Below, one piece after another: positions 24,099-35,570 of a DNA stretch of 64,000 bases. Below the pieces are notes generated by a model that made no database searches, was not told where the DNA came from, and saw only the letters and a list, made by a program, of their open reading frames with translations. Source of the DNA: Tubiluchus corallicola (Eukaryota; Priapulida; Priapulimorpha; Priapulimorphida; Tubiluchidae); contig JAQGDQ010000251.1 in NCBI GenBank assembly GCA_030141605.1, positions 1 through 64,000 of the forward strand, read 5' to 3'. The position numbers and the translations under genes were made by a program. Each line of letters begins with the position of its first letter. The first letter of the stretch is position 1.

Positions 24099-24875
24099 CT
24101 GCACAAAACAGATAATTTCCTAAGAACAAAGCAAGCTGCACAATCTTACACCTCAGGAGGTTTGAGAGAAAAAATAATTACTTAAAGAGCATGGTCACAA
24201 GCGAAACACATAATAATAATGATATGCTTTGAAATTACTAGTAAGTATTATCTAGTGGTACTCAAAAGCCACGTAAAAATTCTTTAAAAAGTTTGATGAG
24301 AAACATGTCTACTTGAAGAGCCCTGGATTAAGCGCTTTGTGATGAATCAAAATTATGTAAACTTGTAAGCTCAGAATCAGCTAATTGCCTTTTTTGGTTT
24401 TTGCCTGGAATGTTACGAAAGTTTTATGAGTCATGATTTTCCTTCTTGAAATTGGTCAAAATAATTGTACTTAGCGTTGGTTCCAAACATTCACATTTGT
24501 GTTAATCATGGCAATCACAAAGCAAAAAGGAAGTGTATTTGTGTGGCAAAACATCATTTTTGACTAACATAAAACCAGTTTTTTGCCGCATAGAAAACAA
24601 ACTTTATTAATACGGTAATAATCTTTAATGTATTATTTTGCTAAGAAACTAAACCTATCAGGCTTTATTAAAAGTTTTGTTAGGCTTTAATTTTGTGCAC
24701 GTTAGGTTTGCTCCACCAGATTAGACTCAGTTAGTCAAAGTAAGACGTACCTTAGGTTAGATACGTGCTGGTTTCTGCTGCACTTTAAAGTATGATTTTC
24801 TTTATTTTAATAACTAATTAATGGGATAATGAGCAGAATATTGTAGACACCTCTAAGCCCCCGTCTACCGATTCG
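24099..24875. other. unannotated DNA
   Basis: No feature recognised. Short TTAGG/TTAGA-type words recur around 24660-24770 but do not form an array. Confidence 0.4.
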
Positions 24876-25365
24876 GACCGCCATGGATCACTGGATTACT
24901 TTGGACCGTTCCGTTTTGGATTGCTGGAGTCATCTCCATCTTGGATTGATTAGGTCACCTCTATCCTAAGTTACTGGGGTCACATCCGTCCTGCATTCTT
25001 TGGGTCACCTTCGTCCTGGATAGCTTTGGTCACCTGCATCCTGGATTGCTTAGGTCACCTCCGTCCTGGACAGCTTAGGTCACCTTCGTCCTTGATATCT
25101 TTGGTCACCTCCGTCCTCGATTGCTTGGGTCACCTCCATCCTAAGTTACTAGGGTCACATCTGTCATGCATTGCTTGGATCACCTCCGCTCTGGATAGCT
25201 TTAGTCACCTCCGTCCTGAATTGCTTAGGTCACTTCCGTCCTGGATGTCTTGAGTCATCTCTGTCGTGGATTGCTTGGGTCTCTCCTGCCCTGGTTTGTT
25301 TGAGTCGCCTCTATCCTGGGTGGGTCCTGGTCATCTCTACTTAAGATTGTTTTGGTAACCTGGTG
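24876..25365. repeat. 25-bp minisatellite with 175-bp higher-order repeat
   Basis: Roughly 19 tandem units near the consensus GGTCACCTCCGTCCTGGATT plus GCTTA. A block of variant units (containing TCCTAAGTTACT, then GGGTCACATC, then GGATAGCTTT) occurs at 24964 and again at 25139, exactly 175 bp or seven units apart. The array therefore grew partly by duplicating seven-unit blocks. Outer units at both ends are more diverged. The 75-codon frame at 25026-25253 is a by-product, since 25 is not a multiple of three. Confidence 0.95.
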
Positions 25366-26040
25366 CTGTATCCTCGGTGGTGAGCAGCTGCAGGCTATTT
25401 ATAATTTAAATGCAGAGATGTCTGACGTCTGCCTAACCTCTGTAGTCGTATATGTAGTCACGGCTTTGGCTGGGTAAGACTACATTTTTGGTTCCTCAAG
25501 AGATAATTAATTACTATAGAGATCCTGAAACAGTGTCCAGCTTAAACTTAAATTTTTAGTCAAGCAATCTATAATACCCCATTCTCTGATCAGTCTTGCC
25601 CAAATCCAGGCTCCCAATTAGAACTGAAACGTTGACATTGAAAATTGAAAACTGAAGCAGAAGGAACAATTACCAACAGAGTGAACAGTGCCAAGCATGA
25701 GAACTCGACATAACACCACAACTTAGTCAAAGTAAAATCATACTCATTGAACTGACAGTACCTTTCAACACAGTCGTACAAAAAGCGACAGACTATAAAA
25801 GCAATAAACATGCATTAACTACTGGTTTCTCTGCAGAACTCATTAAAATAGAAATTAGTTGTTGTCGGTACGTGTCCTTAGAGAAAACTTTAAAAAGTGA
25901 AAGCAGCTCTTAAGTTTAGCAACTGTAATTACGAAGCGACTAATGAAAACTAGTTATTATCACATCGCATGCCAGTTTTCCACTTGAAACATGCACCCTC
26001 TGGGAGCCCTCTAAAAGAAACAATCTAAACATAAAACTTT
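25366..26040. other. unannotated DNA
   Basis: No recognised feature. A minus-strand frame at 25590-25811 (MFIAFIVCRFLYD...) is hydrophobic at its start but has no neighbour or splice context to support it. Confidence 0.45.
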
Positions 26041-26545
26041 AGATTAGATTCTTTATTTCGACAACTAGGTCATAAGTTACATAAAAGTACACACAGAGTT
26101 AGAAGTACATTTACATTTATAATTACCAAAACATGTAAAATTACCAATCATTAAAGATGTTAAAAATACGGTAGTATACAATTACAAACATAAGAACAAG
26201 TCATTCAGTAGATGTGGATCATTTTTAACCCTGCAATCTATTTTCAGTTGACAATAGCTAAACGCCTAAACAAATCTCAAACATATAGTTCTTTTCAAAA
26301 GCGTTTAAATATTTCAGACTGCAAATAGATGTCTGAGTTCAAAATACATTTCACATAAAAGTTTTGTGAATTTTTTGGGTCTAACAAATAGAGAGTCAGC
26401 TGAGCGTCTAACTACATAAAAGATAGGGATGTCGTAATCTAAACATATTTGTCTAGCATTGCAATCATACTGGAGTGAGAATAACTTTGTAATACATTTA
26501 TTGTAAGTAATTTATAATATTCCTGTAATTATGGCGAAAGGATAT
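26041..26545 (-). pseudogene. CR1-like LINE 3' end with AATCT tail
   Basis: Minus-strand codons from about 26520 read YNKCITKLFSLQYDC, DYDIPIFYVVRRSADSLF, then CEMYFELRHLF before the frame breaks. The pattern Arg-Arg-Ser-x-x-Ser-Leu-x-x-Arg ... Leu-Leu-Cys ... Phe-x-Lys-Arg parallels the carboxyl end of the LINE at 16860-16999. The 3' end reads GAAATAAAGAATCTAATCT, a LINE-type tail. 5'-truncated and dead; family assignment is tentative. Confidence 0.55.
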
Positions 26546-27686
26546 TAAATCATGTGGCTAGCCATATGAATACTGCTGTAATTTATTACAATATGTGAAT
26601 AGTGTACTCATTATATTCATTGTAAGCTGTTTCTTTGAATTTATTGTATAGTTTGTTATGTGCCTCTACTATAAATGTCCAACTTGCCTTCTCACTGCGA
26701 TAAACATATGTGCGCGCTACATGTTATGTTTTATTGCTATGTCATTAGATTTTTCCTGTGGGACAGTAACTGTCCTAACCTAGACATATGTATACCCTGC
26801 TTGATTTCATTGGAAATTAAGTTATGTACGCGTGTTTCGACACCCTGAGCATGCGAAATATATGCGCAGTGAACCATGGCACTCGTTTGGTAACAACTTT
26901 GTTCTTGGCAGATTTTCAAGTCAAAACCGCTCTTCATATTAAGTTATTTCTTTTGCACCAACGTGAAGTACGGATTTGAAAATTTACATCGCAGCGGCTT
27001 TTAGTTCTTTTGTAAGGTTTTTCATGAAAAGGATCAAGTTTACATTGCTGAATAAGTATGAAAGCCCATGGGTTATTATATTGCAACGTAGCATATGAAA
27101 GCACCACTCACTACAATCTTTTCTCTTCATATAAAGCTTTGCATGGGATAGAACAACAAGAGACAACAAAAAAGCTTTATACAACTAAGTTATTCTGGAA
27201 AGGGTTATAACATCGGCCTATTCATACTGTAACAACAACGCATGTTTTTAAGGGATTTTCATTAAATCTAACCCGAAGCACTTACACTAGTGGATAAATA
27301 AATGCGCATATTGCAAAAAAACGCAAATGGACTAGAGATAGAGAGTTCGCCATATTCTTGATGCTATGTGAGCATTATGAACTAAAGCTATTGTTGACGA
27401 AGCTGAAGATATTGCATGTTTAAGAGCAAAGTATTTAAAAGCTTTCGACGTTCATACTAAAATCTAAAATAAACCGCAGCTAAGCTGCTAAAATGGCAAG
27501 CACGGTAATGTTTTCAGACGAGCTTCGATTTTGAAATAACATTTTGCTTGCTTTTTGATTAAAGCGTCAGTGTCTGACCATGTAAGTAAGTCCACATTTT
27601 ACTTGTTCTCCTAGGAAACCATGTATTATACAGCGTATACTAAGGAAGGAATTACTAAAAATAGCATTTGGCTGCAGTGTAGTTGT
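26546..27686. other. unannotated DNA
   Basis: Only short frames of no recognised type (26737-26937 and 26984-27184, minus). No transposon signature noted. Confidence 0.45.
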
Positions 27687-27758
27687 TATCGTCGTCGTCG
27701 TCGTCGTTGTTGTTGTTGTTACTGTTGCTGCTGCTGTTGGTGTTATTTCCGTTGCTGC

Positions 27759-27822
<64 letters not shown>

Positions 27823-27920
27823 GCTGCTGCTTCTGCTTCTGTTTCCATTGTTATTGCTGGTGCTGTTGTTGCTGCTGTTGTTGTTGTTGTTGTCGTCGTT
27901 CTTGTTGTTGTCGTCGTATT
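27687..27920. repeat. (GTT)n / (GTC)n trinucleotide microsatellite
   Basis: A GTC block, then mixed GTT/GCT units, a clean (TTG) core around 27755-27820, then GCT/TCT variants and a closing GTC/GTT block. Poly-Cys, poly-Leu and poly-Thr frames on both strands are artefacts of the array. Confidence 0.97.
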
Positions 27921-28639
27921 TTACTCTGCTCTGCCTGCTCGATTCGTTTGTCTTTTTACCATTTCAGGAAATTAAATTTTGACCTTGGCCCACTTAAAGT
28001 CAATAATTACAGCACTATAGTCATTCCCCTTTATGGTACTACAAATAGCTTAAGCTTCGTTTCACATTTTGGCTTTTATGTTTTAAATGACGTTTGCTCT
28101 TAAGCCATTCAATCAAGGTCAACCATTGAGGCAATGACCCCTCCGCCAACAGGTAATTCAAATTACTTAAGCATAATAACTTACTTAAGTTAAGTTAGAT
28201 ATATGAATTATTTAAATTTTGTTAATCAATTTTTTACAGTGAGTGAGTCTCTTCAAAGTACATTGTTGAGTTGGAACTGATCTAAAATTACAGATATTAT
28301 CTATTATGACCCAACAGATACTATGTTTCACATATAAAACAAGAAAAGGCCTAGAAAGTATTTCCGCATAAGTACTTCATTTCTTCATTTATTGCCTTCA
28401 CTTGCATTTATTTTTTGCTGTATTGGTTTTGTTTAATTTAATTACAAAAACTAAGAAATTGCTATTGGCTTACAGTGATTTTAATCTGACTATCTTTAAA
28501 CGCTAATTTTGATGTTTAGTAATGAAATTTCTCAACTTCTATTGCGACATCCAAGTCACGTGTTCGGAAGAACATTTCTCTGCTCTTAGCGGCCCTGCAT
28601 GCTAAAGACTACAAATTTGACAACCGCACTCTTGACACT
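27921..28639. other. unannotated DNA
   Basis: AT-rich; nothing recognised until the hairpin cluster that begins at 28644. Confidence 0.45.
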
Positions 28640-28825
28640 AATTGGCGCATTCCATTAAATGCGCCGAGACGGGCAAAAGAGAGTCTCCTAACTTTTTAAT
28701 TCAGGAGACGATACCCAGCGGGCACAAAGCGTAATTCCACAGCAGCAAGTAACTGGTGTTAGGTGTGGAATTCCCAATGAGAATTTCATTTTAGCACATT
28801 GTATTGCAATTACTGTGCGCCGAGA
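28640..28825. other. cluster of four consecutive inverted repeats
   Basis: In order: GGCGCATT/AATGCGCC (28644-28651 with 28658-28665, 6-base loop); GTCTCCT/AGGAGAC (28683-28689 with 28703-28709, 13-base loop); AATTCCACA/TGTGGAATT (28733-28741 with 28764-28772, 22-base loop); GCACA/TGTGC (28794-28798 with 28814-28818). TGCGCCGAGAC occurs twice, at about 28660 and 28816. The first three stems are perfect. The block is GC-balanced and non-coding. A structured non-coding RNA, or an enhancer with palindromic sites, would fit. No promoter, terminator or RNA family was recognised. Confidence 0.5.
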
Positions 28826-29249
28826 CTGTCTGAATGTCTAACACGAATGAGGCTGTGGCAGTTATGCAAGTGGTAATTGAAGAAGCCATTGAAAGATAAC
28901 AAAATTACTCTAGCCATTTAAATGTTACTGCCTGTGAAAGCAAGAAATTATGTAATAGAGGGCGCTTTTATGCATGTTACTTAACGTACACGTGAGCGGT
29001 AAATACGGTTTTTAACCCAAATAATTTATCCAACGAATTCATTAATTTGTCATAGCTCTTCCGATTCGCGAGAATTCCGAGAAACATAACGTTCCATAAC
29101 TTGGATGATGATATTATGTCATTACGTAAGTTAACAACTCTCACTCTACGCTCCAAGTAACTACAAATGTCGCCATTCATTTACCAAAATTGTCTTTCAC
29201 GTTAGTGTTAGGCTTTAGATAAGGGCACACTAATAGTTGATGATGGTGA
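28826..29249. other. unannotated DNA, upper part possibly conserved non-coding
   Basis: 28830-28920 continues the GC-balanced, motif-rich character of the hairpin block (GGTAATTGAAGAAGCCATTG, with a homeodomain-type TAATTG). After that, no recognised feature; one short minus frame at 28977-29180. Confidence 0.3.
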
Positions 29250-29630
<381 letters not shown>

Positions 29631-31189
29631 TTTTGATACAAACAAACACTTTGCAAGTTAAAATCCAACACACAGTTAATGTAGGTAGTTTTCAAACGAC
29701 CGAACGAATGACCGAACGTCCTGTTCTCGGTCACAAACACATATAATAAGCAAACCAATATAATTAAACGAAGCACCTCTAAGAGAGGCAAACTGTTTAA
29801 AGTTCAATCTGTGATTTAAAAAGTTTTATAAAAAAGTACAATTTACTTGGCGCTAAGAATAGATACCATTGAAACCTTTGCAGCATTATTATTTTTACTT
29901 GTGATCACGTAATTGTCTATTTCGTATCATTCAAAATGAGGTGTTGATTTTTTGGTGCCTTAAGAAAAAGGCCACATCACCCAAAAACCGACAAATTTGT
30001 CAGGTTCTCAGCTGCAAACTTGAACTTCGAGCTATGCATTAAAATTTGTAAAGCATCAGTTACTGCACGCCGTACAGGTATGGAAAACATCTCTGCACTT
30101 TTACACGTATACTCGATTCAACCCGATCGGGCAAGATCGGTTATTAATTTTACAGCTTGCCGTAAAGGTAGACCTAGATATAGGGTAAACTGATGTAAAA
30201 ACATTAATTATAATTACCAATCTTGGCATTGACAGAGTCAATGGACACCTTGACACACCGAAACCACTACAGTATGTTGCAATAGTTACTTACGGGTTTC
30301 ACGTGTTAGCCTGGTAATTTCTGCATGCCGTGAACACCCCCCGGTATTAACCTGGTGTTCTTTTTTCGCACATCCACCCCTGTTTAACGCTTTTAATATA
30401 AATCAGTGCTTTGATAAATCATCTCATAATGACATAAACTGTAGTGATTTGTCGGCTATTTGTCATCTGCTCATTGGCAGTTTCTCATTCTATCGCCACT
30501 CATATATCATCTATTAACGACTCACTGGAGATCTCCATGTCAACAAATTATTTAATTCGGTTGTGTTTTACTATGCTAAGACAATCAGCCTACTCATTGA
30601 TGCTGACAACTTTTATAACTTTGGGAGATAAAACCAAAAATTTATACCTTCCAGGGAAACAAATTATTGGACGAACCAAAAACGAAAATTCAATTTTCAG
30701 CCTTCGCGGGTCGTTCATCATCACTTACATGGTGTATTTCGCCATGAGCTGTCACTTCAAACCAAGCAACAAATAAGTTTTTAAGTTTTTCTTACAGTTA
30801 TAGGGCAATCTGTCTTCCTAAGGTATTGTAGTTGTATAATTAGGCTAAGTGCATTAACGCATGAGTCGTATATACAAGTGAGTTGTTCAATAATTTTTGA
30901 GTAAAACTTGAGTCATTTCTCTCTATGATAATTATTACCTTCATTTTTTTATTCTCAAGAAAAAGTTTTGTTTTTGTTTTGGGCGCTTGTGCATTTTATT
31001 ATTTTTCGAAAACTAATTGGACTCTGATATCACAATGCAAGAAGCAAGTTTTATGTTTTAACTCTAAATCTCAATAATTTTCAGCTAGAGCCATTCATAC
31101 AGAGCATAATATGCAAATCAATGAACGTAACCGTTAAAATTAATGTTACGGGGGCGAAATGCCATTTATTTTCGACTCACCCCCTCTAC
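29631..31189. other. unannotated DNA
   Basis: A plus-strand frame at 30444-30776 looks signal-peptide-like at its start only if GTG is taken as the initiator. The first ATG in that frame comes about 30 codons later, so I do not call it. Nothing else recognised. Confidence 0.45.
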
Positions 31190-31395
31190 AATGTGGTGGT
31201 CTCGTCGATTCGAAGCCATTACACAGTGGCATTGAATACCAGATATAAAACCGTCGCTACGGAATGGCCCCGACAACCAGTGAGCTGACGGGCAGGTGTG
31301 TTTTCCACGTTAGCATCTGTTCCGTAATGACAACCAGTATGGAGAACAATGGATTAGATTTCTGGCGATTTGCTTAATTCTATAATTTCGCTTTA
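31190..31395 (+). repeat. local duplication, copy 1
   Basis: Matches 31540-31750 in order: CGAAGCCAT (31211), ATACCAG, GGAATGGCC, then GGTGTGTTTTCCAC (31295) and a decayed TTTCTGGCGATTT stretch. Similarity is patchy. Spacing between equivalent sites is 350-364 bp, so a degraded tandem duplication or two copies of one unknown repeat. Confidence 0.65.
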
Positions 31396-31539
31396 CATTA
31401 ATAACATAATGTTAAGTAACACGATGTTAGTGCATAAAATTACAAACGTAATGTGTACTTTGCCGTAGTTTTCTTGCGTATTGCCCCATTGTTGCTACTA
31501 TGGCACTATTACAAGTGAAGCCAGTTTTTCGGGTAAACC

Positions 31540-31750
31540 CCTACAATTCATCGCCTCTTACGAAGCCATGACATATCAGGATTGCATACCAGGTGTAAAA
31601 CTACTGATATGGAATGGCCTCGTAGATTCAGTTGGTGAGCGGCTAGGTGTGGAAGGGTAGGTGTGTTTTCCACATCAGCACTTACCCTGTGATCGCATGC
31701 CAGCGTGTTTGAAGTCTGGCAGTTTCTTCCTATAAATTTCCTGCATTTAA
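31540..31750 (+). repeat. local duplication, copy 2
   Basis: Partner of 31190-31395, with CGAAGCCAT at 31561 and GGTGTGTTTTCCAC at 31659. The minus strand is open at 31548-31757 (69 codons), but the same frame is not preserved in copy 1, which argues against coding. Confidence 0.65.
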
Positions 31751-32459
31751 TTCGCATCTGTACGTCGTTTTGATCCCCGACCTTTTGTCCGCCGTCATTA
31801 CAATATTTTAAAACTGTTACAATTTTGGTTTCATCATTTTTATGCTAGAGGTCAGGCATGTAGCAATGCAATTCTGTAACCAGCAATTTTACTAAGGCTG
31901 TCAAGTACGTTGTTAATCTAGTGTATCGCTACGTATTTATCAAAAAAGAGAACGCGAGACACACATAGTGAGACATCTTTCTTTGCATTATTCATTGTCC
32001 TTACCCTAACCAATGCCATAGAAGTAGGAACCTACAAGCATATTAGGCAAAATAGAAAATCGTTAATTATCTTTATTAAAGCCAGAAAAACACTGTATTG
32101 TTATCAATAATCAGCAAAGTAAGTAAAAATTTATTTCAAGTCGATTATTTACATGAAAACACGAGCCATAATAACGGTTTTTATCGATTATAATTAAATT
32201 AAAAACTTACGTTCCTACATAAACATATGTTTAAATACACATTACGATATAGCTGTATAAGACGCACACTCAATCTAGACAAATCTTATAGGCTAAAAGC
32301 TGATGTAAAAATGAATCATAAAACATTACTTAATTAGTCCCTACTGATTTTCTTCAAATATATAAGTGATCAATCTGATTAGAGAGAAGTGAAAGGTTAA
32401 ACACAGATTTCACTTAAAAAACGTATTTAATTATGGCTTGCAATATTTACATAAATAAG
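31751..32459. other. unannotated DNA
   Basis: AT-rich; no coding region or repeat recognised. Confidence 0.45.
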
Positions 32460-32870
32460 TTTTGCCATTCCATTTACTCAGTTGTTTCAAAAATATCTTT
32501 GAAAGTATTTGCTTTTTTGCAAGAATCTGGTAAACTGTTCCACGTTTTGGGGCCTCTGTATTGTTTGTGATAAATTAAAGTGATATAAAGTAGTCGCCTG
32601 TAGTGCTGCGTGTATAGGAGAAGAAGAAGTGATGTAATACCTCCCTGATACATCTCAACAAATGTAACCAAAATGACAAGATGAATTAGTTTCATAAACA
32701 AGTTGCTATTGTGCAATTTGTGATATTTCTTAGGACTTAGTAAAAAAATTCTGAGTAAGTTTTTGATATAGCTTCACTTCGCTACTCAAAAATCTGTCTC
32801 TACTTATTTCACTTAGTCCTAGTCCATGCATAAGTGAGCCATGGTAATTATTTTAGCACCTCCCTTAGTT
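32460..32870 (-). pseudogene. LINE carboxyl-terminal remnant
   Basis: The minus strand reads YRGPKTWNSLPDSCKKANTF followed by Lys-Asp-Ile-Phe and a stop at 32474. The Gly-Pro-x-x-Trp-Asn-Ser-Leu-Pro-Asp motif is a hallmark of the carboxyl end of CR1/jockey-type LINE polyproteins. The preceding 50 codons (MHNSNLFMKLIHLV...) are plausible but frameshifted LINE sequence. No polymerase motif is present: a 5'-truncated copy. Confidence 0.72.
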
Positions 32871-32923
32871 TCACTATTTAAGAGCAATTTAATCAATTAA
32901 ATTTACCGAGTGCGTTATCCATC

Positions 32924-33295
32924 ATGTCGGCCCGTCGACACAAGCATTGCTGCCAGCAGGTCAATCAGCATAAGCATATAGAGGCTGATGCATATCGTTT
33001 CATTAAAAGAATTTCAGATTTTTTCCCAAAAAGCACAATTAACACGACCAATGCCACGAATATCTCTGCCTATATTGCGCCATACGTTTGCCCAGTTCAG
33101 AATTATTCGTTTCACCCGATTGTTTTGATTTTATCCCGAATTCTATTATCCCGGATTTTAAATCCGCCGTTAGTCAAGATAAAAATATTCCTGCCTAATA
33201 GCATAATGCCACTTATACTGACACTCTTCTGCATTTATCAGAGGCCGGGTAAGCAGCATTTCATGACATTTTCATCAAATTGCTGCTACTCTTAA
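32924..33295 (+). other. 123-codon open frame, function unknown
   Basis: An ATG-started frame (MSARRHKHCCQQVNQHK...) without internal repeats, ending at 33295. His- and Cys-rich start, no recognised domain, no transmembrane or signal region that I trust. It overlaps a GC-balanced region that may be conserved for non-coding reasons. It is the longest frame in the window that is neither low-complexity nor transposon-derived; even so I consider a gene unlikely. Confidence 0.2.
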
Positions 33296-33640
33296 TCAAA
33301 AGTAGCTTTGAACTGCTACAGACAGCCGCGCTATTAATCAACGGCCGTTTTCATTACTTTGCAAACGCAACGCAAATCATGAATAAAATGCTAAAATTAT
33401 CCGAGGCCTGCTCTTAGCGCCCGTTTAAGTGAAACCGCTTTAATTTGGGTTACTATAACTTAATATTGAGAATTACGTTGCTGTTGCCAAAATCCAGGCC
33501 ATTTTGTAACTCATAAATGACAGGCTTCATAATATTAGATGCTCATAATATTAAAATTGATAATCTGTCAGCAAATGAGCCCGTTTATCTGCTTTTTCAT
33601 GGCAATCCACACTTAAGCATAACTGTTAATATTCAAGTAT
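33240..33640. promoter_or_regulatory. candidate regulatory (conserved-looking) non-coding block
   Basis: Non-repetitive, GC-balanced sequence in AT-rich surroundings, with many homeodomain-type words (ATTAATCAA, TTAATTTG, ATAAATGACAGG) and no strong frame. It looks like animal developmental enhancer DNA, but this is judged by eye and no alignment was possible. Confidence 0.25.
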
Positions 33641-33649
33641 GTAAGCTTG

Positions 33650-33935
33650 TACAGAAATTTATATTTCTAACTAAGCGCTTCTAACCATTGTATTAGTTTA
33701 CATTGTTTGATAGTCATATTAATGTGATCTCAACAATATGTCATGTATGTATATACTGCTAGTCATACTGTAATGCTTCTACTGTTTGTTTATTGTCTGC
33801 ACTCTTCTAAGTTTTACATTCCTTTGGCAAGAACATCTATCAATTGTAAAATTGTCTGTTCAAGATCATTGTAATATATTATTGTCATATATTATTGTAA
33901 TCTTTGTTATTCAATAAAAGTACGTTTAAACTAAC
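33650..33935 (+). mobile_element. LINE-type 3' UTR remnant
   Basis: T-rich, stop-dense sequence with repeated TATATTATTGT units (33875-33900) and a final AATAAAAGTAC. It resembles the 3' UTRs of the LINEs at 17000-17183 and 44190-44515 in style, not in alignable sequence. No coding part found next to it. It is followed by the 14-bp palindrome GGCCTAATTAGGCC at 33945-33958. Confidence 0.35.
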
Positions 33936-33959
33936 TAAATGACAGGCCTAATTAGGCCT

Positions 33960-35280
33960 AATTACACACTAACATATACTACTAATATGAACTATGAAAC
34001 GATTTTTGCCATAACACCGTCTCTTCGCCTATTCAACGATGTGCTTATGCTTTAAAAGTTTAGTGTCGCTGTCAAACAACAAAACATTGGCTATCAAAAA
34101 TAATGTCATATTTTTATCAAAGTGCTGGAAATTTTGTATTAACTTTGATGTAAAAATAAGCTTTAAAATAATCGACTATTGCTTAAAGGTTAGTGTAAGC
34201 GATTCAAAACTTTAGTCGAGAATGATAAATGACAAAATGTTTAACTATTTATAAACGCAAAGACATTTTTTACAAAAAATTCCAATTAACATGCAGTATT
34301 AATTGCCACAAATACTGTAAAATACATCGAAGTCGTAATACAGCTAAATCATACTTTATTCCGTGGTTCAAGTTACAAGACTAAAATTTTAAGTCTGCAG
34401 CAAATGAAATAATAAACTGGCGATGCCTAGGAAAAAGTGACAAACTTGACTGTGCAGCGCCATCTCTTATTTGGATTACGTCATTACCTAGTTCAAATCA
34501 CCATAACTTTCTACTCTTTAAATCAGGCAAGCTTTTGTTTTGAATTAACTGGTACGTATCTGTACATCTTTCCTTGGGAATTTAGACTTCATATCCGCTC
34601 TTTGTAAGTAAGAAAAGAAGGTTGTGTGAAGTGACTTTTGCTAAAAATTAACAAATTATTATGACGACATCAATACGTTCCCAAATTAGCTGGCGTGATC
34701 TCGACTAGTCCACATTGTCAGTGTTTCCAACTCATTACGCGCAATGGGTGATTGGTCCCTAATGGTTTATAAAAATTCTGACAATCACAGTCATAATTAG
34801 TTAACAATTAGTAAATTTTATATGACATTTACAACTTCTGTTCTACATACGGGGCACTGTCTGTAATGCTCGAATGGGTCACACTTACTAAATTTTTTAT
34901 CGTACTCTTAGGAGTAAGTTAGTATTTTCTAAAAACAGTTTATACAGTCAAATCGTTTTGTTCGTTTGGTTATTCGAAACAGTTTGCTCTCTAGAAGGAT
35001 CTGGGATGCTTTTATAAATGGAAAACAGTTGACATCTTGTTTGCTGTGTTACTCGTTTGCATGTCGTAATATAAATACACAATGATTGAGTTAGGTACTA
35101 AACTAATTAAACTTAAGTAGTTTATTAATAATTAACTGAAGTCGATTCGTCGGAATTCAGTTTTATTTAATTTCAAATTAAAATTAACGTTTCTGACCGC
35201 ATAATGCAACATTTATTTGCATTTTTGTTGAACCATTTAGTCAGAATTATTATTACAAAGACTAGATATGAGACTGCTAT
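33960..35280. other. unannotated AT-rich DNA
   Basis: No gene or repeat recognised. Confidence 0.45.
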
Positions 35281-35480
35281 AGTCATCGTCATCAGTCATC
35301 ATCGTCATCATTGTCATCATCATCATCATCATCACCATCATCGCCATCGTCATTATCATCATCATGTTATCATAATCATGATCACCACCGCCGCTACCAC
35401 CACCACCACATCATCATCATTAACATTGTCATTATTATTATTATTACTATTATCGTCGTCATCATCATTGTCGTCATCGT
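35281..35480. repeat. (ATC)n / (ACC)n / (ATT)n compound trinucleotide microsatellite
   Basis: ATC and GTC units, a CACCGCC-type block near 35388-35410, then ATT and GTC units. A TTCTTCTT-rich tail continues to about 35570. His- and Ser-rich frames are artefacts. Confidence 0.93.
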
Positions 35481-35570
35481 TATGATCAGTCTTCGTCCTG
35501 TTTCTTGTTTTCTTCTTTTTTGTTGTTCTTATTCTTCTTTTTGTCCTTCTTATTCTTCTCTTCCTTCAAC

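Noticed and set aside
27567-28103. Poly-Cys/poly-Thr/poly-Leu frames up to 160 codons
   Set aside because: Translations of the (GTT/GTC)n array; unique flanks show no domain.
30444-30776. 110-codon frame with signal-peptide-like start
   Set aside because: It begins with GTG, which is not a normal animal start; the first ATG in frame removes the hydrophobic leader.
33945-33958. 14-bp perfect palindrome GGCCTAATTAGGCC
   Set aside because: Striking but single; no partner site or family context in the window.
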